Below are positions 12,201 through 24,500 of a stretch of 64,000 bases of DNA, one piece after another. Source of the stretch: Plotosus lineatus. Lineage: Eukaryota; Chordata; Actinopteri; Siluriformes; Plotosidae. Location of the stretch: assembly GCA_024760905.1 (NCBI GenBank), contig CM045733.1, positions 64,802,501 to 64,866,500 on the forward strand, written 5' to 3'. The notes beneath the pieces are model-generated. The model saw only the letters and a list, made by a program, of their open reading frames with translations. It did not search any database and was not told the origin of the DNA. The position numbers and the translations under genes are program-made. Within the stretch, counting starts at the first letter, position 1, and every line of letters starts with the position of its first letter.

Positions 12201-15200
12201 CACAAGTGGCAAGGACTGGTGTTTCTGGAATAAACCACTGACGTGATACATGACATATACAGCGTTTGGCAGATGCTCTTTTCCAGAGCAACTTACAATT
12301 ATCTATTTTTTATATATACAACTGCGCAATTGAGGGTTAAGGGTCTTGCTCAAGGGCCCAACAATGGTGATCGTGGGGATTGAACGGCTGACCTTTGGAT
12401 TAGCCACCCATTGCCTTATCCACGAAGCCACAACTGCCCATGTGATACGTGATCATTCTAAATAGCTAGTAATACTAATTCACCACAGGTACTCATTAAT
12501 TGTTGAATTCTGTTTCATACATTTGGTGGATCATATGGCGGTTAACATTAAGAGGGGATTATTATAGATTATTTCTTTATTTTTGTGACATCATTTAGGT
12601 TGTTGTGATCACGAACCCCTGTTCTCCACCAGCCTTTGTCCGGAGTAATCTGAAAGACCAGGATCTTGAACACTTAAAGGTGAAAATCTTGATGAATTCA
12701 ACCTGAAAGAAAAGATACTTGATGAAACTTAAAACTCACTGTACTGGCATAAATCTGTTCATTTTTACAGCAATGTATGTCCAAGCGATTTGATTCCTCA
12801 GAGCAACTTCTTAACCTGAATAGCATTCGCACTGATCAAGGTACCAATCGCCTTCGACTTGATTACTATGAGTTGCATGACTTTACTATTCATGTGAATG
12901 TTAAAGTGTCTAGACACTGATCAGTTAGGACACCGATCAGACAGTACCGTGACAAGTGTGGGTGGGAAAATGGAAATTTGCTACCTTGATGTCTTTCTCA
13001 GATTTGATCTCTCAGAACATTGACGTGATTTTGAGTAGGAAGAGCTGCATGGAGGCGGTATTAAAGATCATTCAAGAGAATATCCCACAAGTAAGACTGC
13101 ATTTCACCCACCCCCCCATATTTAAACAAAAATAATTTCTTTGTTTTTTGTTTTTTTTTTTTACACAGTGTACAGATACGTGATGTAATTAAGCAAAGGA
13201 ACAAAATTTGAGACGTGTGATGATTTATTGGGTATAAAGCTGGGATAAGTGTCATACTGGGTTTACACTGGGGTGCAATGTCGACGATGTGTCCATGATT
13301 TGAATACATGATCCATGAATGTGTCAATGATCTGAGAAAATTGTGAGGAACATGGGTGCCATGGGATCGAATTGTTATGATCTTGAGGGAGCTCAGTGGA
13401 ATTGGGACGGTTGTGGTAAAATTTCTGACAGTCAAAATATTACGATTTGACGCCCCGGGCATTGGTGGTAAAGGTGCACTGATCCTAAGGTTAAGGGTTC
13501 AAGCCCCACTCTCAACAGCTTGTCACTGTCCCCCCAGTGCAAGGTTATCAAACCCAACTGGGTTATCAAAGGCCGGCCATGTCTCTCACTATCTATGGTG
13601 TAAGGTTCTTGTAAAAGAACCATTGCTGACTTTCGACAAGAGTAACTGCATAGCCGTCCGCGTGTTTCCGCCCTGCAATGGCCTGGCGAGCTGTCCAGGG
13701 TGTACTCTGCCCTCGCCCGGAGTCGGCTGGGATAGGCGCCAGCCTCCCCGCAACCCTAATTAGGATTAAGCGGTAACAGAAAATTAATGAACGATTTGAC
13801 CGCCATCATTCATACAATGTGGGTGTCGTTGTAGAGCCTGACTGGGTGTAACAGACCTATATGTGCCATCATAGGATATATTGATGAACTTGGAACCTGG
13901 TTCTTTCAAGTTTCATTTCTTGGATGCCCCTGCCTTTTTTTTCTGCCCTAGTCATGCTTTGAGGGTGCTCATGAATCATGGAGCTCCACACTTTTTTTTT
14001 TTTTTTTGAATTATGGCAATCAGGGATATCATGGGCCCAGTGTAAACCATTATAAGGGTGTACACCTCTGATCTGTTTTTGTAAATTTTAAAATGACTTG
14101 TTTATTGTTTGTTTGAGTAGATCATATTTATCCATAGGCATTGTATCTAAGCAGGTAAAATGCTTATTGTAGAAATATGTTAATTTACCCCCGCCGCCGC
14201 CGCCACGACTATGTATCTTGTCCATCGCGCCTGCTTTTAAAGGACATATGAAAGCCATGACATTTAACTTAAGCTAGTTTTGTGCCTGTAACGCTGGACA
14301 CAAACCTCACAGAGTGGAATAACGATGTTCATGCTTAACCCATTTGTGATTAAGCTCATGTGAAGTACATTCTCAGCTTGTCTCAAAGTATATTTATAGC
14401 GCTGATATTTAATCAGGACAGTTTACTTTGCAACTACTATTGCCAATGTCACTGTTTTGCTTTGCAGTAGTTATGTGACTCAACTTTACACTGTTGGAGA
14501 GAAACTGGAAGAATTCAGATGATTTAACAGTCCACCTCTCCTTATTTTGCTTTTAGCTGACTGCCCTGAACCTAAGCAATAACAAGCTCTACAAGCTAGA
14601 TGACCTTACAGAGCTGGTGAATGTAGCACCCAACCTAAAGATTCTCAACCTGTCCCATAATGAGGTGACACATCACTCTTTAAACTCTTCAAACCATTTG
14701 CATCTCCAGTCTTCCCCTCAACTGTCATTGCATTATGAAGTTTATCTGTAGCCATGTGTAGTTAGATAATTGGAAGACATTTTCTGCTTTTGTGTGTCCC
14801 ATCACAGTTGAAGACTGAGCGAGAGTTGGACAAACTTAAAAGCTTGAAGCTGGCAGAGCTGTGGTTGGATCACAATCCTCTGTGTGATCACTTTACAGAC
14901 CAGGCAACATACATCAGGTCAGTGGTTCTGACCACATTGCTGTATTATGTGAAGCTAGGTGGGGCAAAACTATGAGAGAAGAGGTGCATATCAAGCTGTA
15001 GTTGGAATGTTTTAGGATCCAGATCTTATTAGCTTGAATTGTAAGCTAGCATTACAGGAACCTATAAAGAGTGATACTTATATTAAATGCTGATATAATT
15101 AATGAATACTGATAGCTGAAAGTTGTGACTGTTTAGCCTATAGCAGTGCTTCTCAATTATTTTCTGTGGCGCCACCCCAGGAAGAAAAAAAATACATTTC

Positions 15201-18200
15201 ACCCCCTCCCCACCACCCCGCAAGTGTATAGTATTATTTGTCTATAAAATTATTAGTACACATCGGCATAACATTGTATCTTTATTTTAAAAAAATCGGC
15301 TTTACGTTACGTTCTCAAATGCCAAAGCCGAAAAAAATCGGCTTTATGACACAAACTAATTCATTGCATTCACCATTTGTAAATACTGCACTCTCACACA
15401 CAAAAGTGACTGTGAAGCCTTTTTTGATTGATAATTATCTTATTATAATGTTATTTAGTCAAATAATGCCTGTGCACTGGTGCCTTCTCTGTGAACAACA
15501 AAGCACAGCCGTTTTCATAGATGAAATGGGGAAATCTGTAATAGAGACTGGAGAAACATGGAAATCAAACTAAAGCTTGAACTGCTTGAGCACTGCTGGT
15601 CTGTATAGCCTGTGATTAAATGAAATGATTAAATATGTGTGTGTGTGTTTAGCACTCCATCCTTCCGTGTTCAAGCCTCGCCCCTCTTCAACGCGCAATT
15701 CAACACGCAACTCTTTTCTGAGAGACCATAACGCTAAAATAAAAATAACAGAAAAGTTAAAAAGTCTCTCTCGTAACAAACCATAACATAATGTACTGTA
15801 TTCAATTTTTTTTAACTTACTTTGAGGACCTATGGTATGAGTTACGGTACCGTTAACTTCCATTCAAAAGACGACGGAACAGATTAACACCATTATTTGT
15901 AATGGGAAAAGCGGATTGGGAATCCGAACAAATCAGAATTCGAGCAGCCATCCGGAACAGATTAAGTTCGAGTACCGAGGCTCCACTGTATGACAAAACA
16001 ACATTAATATAACAAATAAAGAAAAAGAAGATCGCATGAAGGGAGTGAAATACATTCATTCATTTTCTGAACCACTTAATTTTAATTAGGGTCACAAGAA
16101 GTTTGGAATTGTAATTTAATTGTCTCTGTAGTCGTTCAAATCTTTGCAACACATTTGGGGTTTTTTTTGTTTGTTTTTTGTTTGTTTTTTTATTAACATG
16201 AAGGAAAAAGGGAAAAAACATTATATGCAATGTTATTTGATTTTAAATGTCAAAAAAGGATTTGTGGCTCCTAGTGTTGTCCTTACTGTGGAAAACGGGT
16301 CCAGATGGCTCTTTGAATGGCAAAGGTTGCCGACCCCTGGCCTAAAGGTTAGAGCCTAAAGCTGCTTTGGGATTGAAAGGTGGCTGGTTCAATTTTTAAA
16401 CCAGCAGGAAAGATGTGTGGCGGTAGGGGTGTGAAAATACCTTCCCTTCCTCCACATAAATGGCTGAAGTGCCCTTGAGCAAGGCACCGAACCCCCCAAC
16501 CACACTCCGGGCTTCCTCAGTGTGTGTGTGTGTGTGTGTGTATGTGTGTGTGTGTATGTGTATGTATGTGTGTGTGTGTATGTGTGTGTGTGTATGTGTG
16601 TGTGTGTGTGTATGTGTGTGTGTGTATGTGTGTGTGTTCACTTTGGATGGGTTAAATACAGAGGAATTTTTTTCCCTTATGGGATTAATAAAGTATACCA
16701 AAAATAAAAAACATACAGATATAATGCAGTATGTGCAGATGTGCCTATATTTATTTTATTCCAGAGTTCACAAGTCTGATTCATTTTATTTTTTATACTG
16801 TTATCCTGCTTTTTACTTTATTTTTATTTCACACTGTTGCAAAAGTGAAATGGACTGCAAATAGCAATCTTTACATACAGGCAAATACAAGCTATCAAAC
16901 ACATGTTCAAAGACTGCTGTATCTGTAAGTAAGTAAAAACCACCTAATTATGAAAATATGCATATTGATCCTATTTAGAAACGAGAGACCTTGTCCAGCA
17001 TCAGTCATCCTCCACTAATATTAAAATATTTTATTTGGGGTTTTTTTGCCTAGAGCTGGGCTTCTTCATTTTTACCATCACTATTACTAGCAAATCTTTT
17101 TGTTTTCAGTGTTTATACTTCGTCTGTGTGATTCACTGAATCACTGAAAAATTATATAAAAGTTTAAGTTATCTAATATCCGATTTTGTTTCAAGACAGG
17201 GAAGCGATTTTATATTCATGTATTTCGCATTCCTCTATTTAAATAGACATACGGACAAAACAAGGATTAAAATTATTAAAATGTTTTTATTTGGATCAAA
17301 CATAAAGAAAAATCATAGAATTATGTTAAACTTCAAAACAAACAAAAAATAAATAAATAAAAATTTACAGCTGATAATTGAATAAAAAATACTCAGGGAA
17401 AATTAATATCTCAAAAGCAAATGCTATATGTTAATACACGGTTCTGTCATCATGTTCTTCCCCCAACTACATTAGTGTTGTTAAGAGAACTGGTTCTGGT
17501 TAGCCAATGACGGGTAAGATCCCACCTCTTTCATATGGTGAAACCTAAAGCAGGCACCCGCACACAGATGTGCATGCATACACTCAGATGCGCACCTCAC
17601 ATAAAAACGTATGTGTGTATTTATATTTTATTTACATCTTATGCATTATTTTTGAATGTTTGTTATTATAAGCATTTATAGTGTTGAATATGTATTTATT
17701 GATATTATATACATGAACGTATACGTCAGTCAGGGGAGTCAATCGTACTTCGCAGAATTTGACGGTCGCGGGGGAATCTCGGTCCCAATTAACCAATTCC
17801 CAGCTTCACCAATTTAAAAAGGCACTTTAACATTTATGCATAGTCACAGTGTGGACAAATGAGAAAGCTGTTGCATGCTTATGGGGTATTCCAAAGAGAT
17901 TGAGTCCGTGTTTTCAGATTTGGGTGGTAAATAAAGCTCCGGGGGAAGAAACTATTTTTCATCTGTGTATTTCTGGTCCTGTAAAACCTCCCAGAGTGTA
18001 ACAGTTCACACAGTTGGTGAAATCTGGGTTGGATGAGTCTCTGGGAATGCTGTGGGCTTTCCTGAAGCAGTGTCCTCACCATAAAGACTTGGGCTGTGTT
18101 GATGCCTCTCTAGGGCTCCTTCTTTTCTGCTACTGAGTATCCAGCAAACCACAGAGTTGGCTCAGGGGGGGCTTAGTAGAGCAGTGAAGGAAGGAAGCCA

Positions 18201-18468
18201 AGAGTTTCTCTGCCATATTCTTCCTGAGGATTTTCAGAAAATGTTATGAGTTAAATTGGGGTAAAGCAACAACAAGCCCTCAGACTCTTGATGAGAGAAA
18301 ATGCAGGTCCATCCTAGATGATTAAAAATGATAAGATACACATGTCTGGCTGTGGGTGACTAAGTTGCACCTTCCTTTCCTCCACATTCATTGCTGAAGT
18401 GCCCATGAGCAAGATACCTCACCCCAACTGCTCTCTGGGCACCCCAGTCTGTGTGGCAGCCCACTGCT

Positions 18469-18527
<59 letters not shown>

Positions 18528-21500
18528 CGCGCGCGCTCACTTTTGATGATTTAAATTTAGAGACAATAATTTCCCTTGCAGAATTAATATACCATATTCG
18601 ACATAATAAGTGCCCTGCTCCAATAAGCCATAAGATATCACCCCACCAATGTTTTTGATCTTTAATAAATAACACAAATACCAGTTAAAATATTTTATTG
18701 TTATGTTATTATTCATGTTTTACACCTCGATGGTAATTAGCACTTACCGTTCTGCTCCTCTGGTAAACATTTTAATAAGCGCCCACCCACTCCAATTTTT
18801 AAAGCACCCTGGGCACTTATCACATCGAATATGGTAGTATATATATTTTTAAAAAAATCATCCATAACATTAACACCACCTGAGTGGTTTGTGGTGAGGT
18901 AGCCTTATACACGGTAAACTCCTATAGACTGTGTTCTGACACCTTTCTATCAGAGCCAGCATGAACAGTTTCAGCAGTTTGTGCTCCAATAGTTCACGAA
19001 TCGGTCTTCTTTTCTTTTCGGCTTTTTCCCTTTTCCAGGGGTCGCCACAGCGAATCATCGCATGTTTGATTTGGTATAGGTTTTTACATTGGATGCCCTT
19101 CCTGACACAACCCTTTAGCAAAGGGCTTAAGCACGCTGACGGCTCTGCAGCTACAGTTCACGAATCTTTAATGTCATTATATTGACACATAACAAAATTT
19201 TGCAGAGATTCGCAGTTTTAAAAGGTACAAACAAGACAAACTACAGTTAACACGGTCAAGAGCAGAATATTAACACAAGCAATCATATACAGTACACTAA
19301 ACTTTAAGTGCAAATATAAAATATACATATAAACTCAATACATGTGAATGAAAATGAATGAAAATTGGACACTGGGCGATATACGGGTATGTATATTGAG
19401 AGACTGTGAAATGGAATAAATAAATAAATAAATAAACAGCAGTAATAAAGTGGATAAACTGGAATATAAATGAGGTAAGGGTTCTTTTGTGGCATCCAGC
19501 CAGATGTGCTAGCATTCATTCACATGTATCAGTTAAGACATTATCACCGTGGTACTTTTGCCAGGTCACTGGTTGTCCTTCCTCGGACCATCCCTGGTAG
19601 GTACTTACCATTGTATACTAGGGACACCCCACAAAACCTGATGTTTTAGAAATGAATAGCTGCAGTTGTTTGGCCATAAGAATGTGGCGCTGATATAAGT
19701 CTCTCAGATTCTTACACTTGCTCATTTTTCCTGCTTCCAACACACTAACTTCAAGAACCGGCCTGTCTACCTAATGCATCACGCTGTGTCAAATAAAGCC
19801 AGTCTTCCATCAAGATTTTAGTCTTTTGGCATGTATTTTGCTGTAAGCAAATTGATCGTAGTATAACAAGATAGGTGGACGAGCAGGAAATGTATCATGT
19901 AATCAAAAATTAGATTGAGAGTAGCAAGCGTTTAAAATGTAATCATTCTTAAAGTTGTGACGTATTAATGAAATCCTGATTTCTTATTTTTAAAACATAT
20001 GCAAGGTACACATTTGAAGTTAGTGCTCTCTCCTGGTTTTGTGAATTGTAACATCTTTACAGAATGTAGCATATTTGCCTGTGAGCGAGTGGTAATGATG
20101 GCGCATGGGGAAAGGCTCTTTCTGTGTTGTCCCTCATTCTGTGTTGTCTTTGTTTTTGGTTTTGCCAGCGCTATTCGTGGACTATTCCCCAGGCTCGTCA
20201 GACTGGTGAGAGCTTTTCTCTATCTTTCTCTTGGTTTTCCTTTTCCTCAGGCTTAAATTTCTCTCCTCGATGTTTGAAATGTCTTTGCTGTAGAGGTTGT
20301 GAAATTGTGATGTTATGAGCTGACTACTGTTCGTGACTATTGATGTGATTCCGACATCAAATACAGTGATGCCTCAGCTAACAAGCTTAATCCGTATTAA
20401 GGGCGAGCTCGTTAGCTGAAAAGCTCGTTAGATGAAACAATTATTCCAATAAGATATAACAGAAAACCAATTAATCCATTCCGACCCCCTTCCAAATTCA
20501 TATACAGTTGTACCTCAATTTACGAAATTAATCCGTTCTGGAAGGGGTTTCATAACCTGGACTTTTCGTAAGTTGAACCGCATTTTACATGTAAAACGCG
20601 TGATTCGTTCCAAGGCCCCCAATACTACCCTTTAAAAATGATAACAGCATACCTTTTAAGGTACTTACTTCATGTTGACCATGTCTTATTAGCAGAGTTA
20701 TAATCTTACTAATGTTTATGCAAGGTTAAAAGCCTGAGCCAAAAAATAAAGTTGCAATGAGCACACTCGAAAAACTCATGAAACAAGCTGCTGCTCAAGG
20801 GAGCTGCGTCATCCCTCCTAGCCAATGGGAGGCCAGTGGGGCGAGATGTTGTGAGATAGCCAATGGGAGGGACCTGCGTCATCCCTCCTAGCCAATGGGA
20901 GGCCAGCGGGGCAGGATGTTGGGAGATAGCCAATGGGAGGCCAGCGGGGCGGGATGTTGCGAGATATTCAATGAGAGAGCAACTCGTGCATTGTTTGAAT
21001 TTTTGAGATGGTGCTTTTGTAACGCGAACTTGTTTCATATCCAGAGACAAAAATCTTAGGAAAATTTTTTTCGTAACCTGGATTTTTCGTTTGTTGGGGC
21101 TTTCGTAAGTTGAGGTTCCACTGTAACCTGCCAGAAACATGTATATTTGACCGAATATATTAAAGATAAACATGTAAAAATTTCATAATAATATATGTAC
21201 ATTAATAATAATTAATAATAAATAATAATAAACAATAAGTGAACTAACCCTTCCAATCATGTGGTGAAGATGTCACACAGGCAGGCAGGCAGGCAGGAGG
21301 TTGTGTGTAGCAAAGGAAGAGGAGGAGAATGAGCAGAGAGATGAGGGTGGCACACAGGGCATTCGTACTTAACTCTGATAACACTGCTTACAGACATTAT
21401 GGGTGAGGCACGCGGAGGAATACAAGGCTAATTGGCCCGGAAAAGCCATTTCGAGCAGAGCTCATAAGTCAATTTTTTCCCGTTTGATGGAGCAGATTTT

Positions 21501-24500
21501 TGGAGGGTTCGAAGCTTGTATCATAGAAAAATCGTTATATGGGACACTTGTTAGATGAGGTATCACTGTATTATGGAAATCTGACCCTGAGTAGCCGACA
21601 GTATGTAGTGTGAGTAACACAATTACAAGATAAAGTAAACATGGTACCTATTTTGACAGTATGTAAACAGATAGGGAACAAAACTTGCTTATAATTCGTA
21701 GTTTTTTTTAAATAAACAGATATGTTTACAAATTATTTGAATAGCTGTCGAATTTCTGATCTATATTGTGCTGTTGGACAACGACAGGGGTTGCCTGACG
21801 TCATGGCTGATTGATTTGAGCCTCATGCTCGGCTTCTTTTTATTCTCTTTTTACGCAGGATGGTCACGACCTTCCGGCACCGATAGGTTTTGATGTTGAA
21901 ACCCGTACTGCAGTTCCTTCTTGTAAAGTATGTCATCTACTTTTCAAAAAGAATTTACATCAATGCAAGAAATTCTATTTTTTTGTATGTCATTGCACAT
22001 TTCTGTCTGGTTTAGGGCAGCTACTTTTATTCAGATGAAGTCAAGGAATTCATTCTGCGTTTTCTTCACCAGTAAGTTTATGAACCTGTCAGGCTTAAGT
22101 GGCACAGAGGGAAACATGTCCGTCTAGAAGATCCAGAATCAATCCAGAACATAGGTGAAACCCCTCCCCCGTTTTCTTCCCTTATTTTATTCATATCCAA
22201 TTCCCACCCATCAGGCCTATTACATGACCACCACTACCAGGGAGGGGCGACAGCATGCACGTACCCCTTCCGTGACATTCGATGCTAGTCACCCGCCTCT
22301 TTTCGAACAGCTGCGCATGCATAATTTGGGGGGCATTCTAACACACTCGGAAGGAAAGCGCCATCCGCCTCCTCATACGAATGAGCCCACGGACGCCAGC
22401 GTATGCCGTCCATCCCTCCCATGAGAGCCCTGACAATTAGTTCCTATGGACTCCCTATCACTGATGGCAGTGGTATTATCTTGGATTCAAACTTGTAATC
22501 TGTGGGTTAATAGTCACGCACCTTGTCAATGTGCAACTCTGGAGCCAGGTTAATCTGCCTTAATGTGAAGTTTCTCATTCTCTTTTCTTGTCACTATGGG
22601 ATTTCCTTCCTATGGAATCCCACCTTCCAAAAACAATGAGGATGTTTGTAACTAGTGTGATTGAATTGATGACACCGTGTGATGTTTTTTTATCTTTCAT
22701 GCCGTGTTCCCAGGATAGGTTCTGGATCTCTTGAAAGATTTCATGACTATAATAATGTGATCATTAAATTTGAATAAATCATTGTTCACTTGGCTGAAGG
22801 CTTCCTACTTTTACCACCGACGTGTTCATGATATGCGCTTTAACAGCATCCCGCTTCCTGTTTTCTGATAGATTCTACAGCGTGTATGACTCTGGAACCA
22901 GACAGCCTCTGCTAGATGCATATCATGACGGGGCTTGCTTTTCCCTCAGTCTACCGTCCACTATGCACAACCTGTCCAAGTATGTCATTTTATTGTCATC
23001 CCGTATGTCCATCCTTCTGTCTGTAATTATTAAAAACTGCTTAAAATTTCTTCTTCAAACCTAACAGTTTCTTCTACGAGTGTACTTGTGCCATTTTATA
23101 TTTCAGGATTTCTGCAATTCATATTTTCTTATGTGGATTCTAGGGGGACATGACATCATGATGGCTGTTATTTCTTACTTTGATGGCTGTTATTTCTTAC
23201 TTACAAACAGCAATTATGTGCTGAAGGCAAGGTGCATGTCAGTGAATAGAATTATTAAATTCAGTGGCATTCATCGAGCCTGAGATGTAAAACTGTTTTA
23301 GTATATACTACATGGGAACATCCGAACAAAAAAATTGATTAAAACCTGATTTTTAGAGTTTTTTCCAGTCCAGAAAAACTCTGTGCGTTAGAAATGAATC
23401 AAAAAAGTGGCTTCTCCAGCATCTTCTCCTCTGCCTCTCAATTGGCCCGTTTCTCCTACTGACTACTCACCTACATCCCCAACCACATTCGAGCCTCCTT
23501 CTTCATCTACTGACATTGTGTCAATCATGTCCTTAGAGAGGCGGACTGAATTTGCAATGTTCAAATTATTTTAAAAATCTTTTCTGTGTGATTATTTCAC
23601 ATCAGTACACTAATTGCTCTTCAGTCATACACAGTTATCATACAACTACATTTAACCATTATTTTTGCATTTTTTTTAACGAAATATTTTCTCTTACCTT
23701 ATTACCATGATTATCAGCCATTGCTAAAATTTCAAACAAAATATCATAAAATAAGGATTTTTTCACCACCAGTTAAAAGGTACAGTTCAAATAAGGGTAA
23801 CTTTAATCTGTCACCTACCCCAAAACTTGACCTTGAAGCAAAGGAGCAGAGGAATAGAAATACAGACTGTATAGTTTAAGGGGTGTATTAAAAAAATTAC
23901 ATTTTTCTATATAGTTTGATTCACTGTGTACTACAGCCAATGCAGGTCTCTGAGTGATGGTTGCCATCACAATGGTATCTTTTTTTTTATATACAAGAAG
24001 TCTTATTTTTGTTTTTCTCACTGACCCAACTTCATTATCATCACAGGTATAACTTGGGAGAATATCAGAATCACAATCGCAACATGAAGAGAATCAAAGA
24101 ACCTGGTAACTATTTACAAAATGTGTGCGTGTGTGTTGATTCTTTGCCTTTGCTGGTGAATTGTACAATTACTCTGTTGACAGGGGGAAGTGGAACCACA
24201 CAGCTTTGTACAATTTGATGGTAAATACACCATCAGACCGATACTCAGTATGCGCTCTTTGAGATTCAGACAAGTCTTTTGCTCCCGGTGGTCATGGCAT
24301 AGCTAGATACTATAAATATTTAGGTATAGAAATTAAATTTATATAAAATATTTACAGGTTTGATCAAATGAGTTTCTAAGATAAAACTCTCTGAGAGGTG
24401 TTCTATTCACTTTTTAATGTCTCTGTATAATTCTTTGCTAATGATAATATTTCTACTTATCTGTAGAACAATAAAAGTCGGAAGTCAGAATTACTGTGTT

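Noticed and set aside
13452..13530. tRNA genes suggested by A/B-box-like sequences in many places
   Set aside because: All are heads of dispersed SINEs with target duplications; none shows a complete cloverleaf with an isolated gene structure.
16396..16864. Long frames rich in Cys-Val or His-Thr repeats (also near 2938, 5486, 18388, 32000, 61261)
   Set aside because: They are translations of TG/CA or CT microsatellites.
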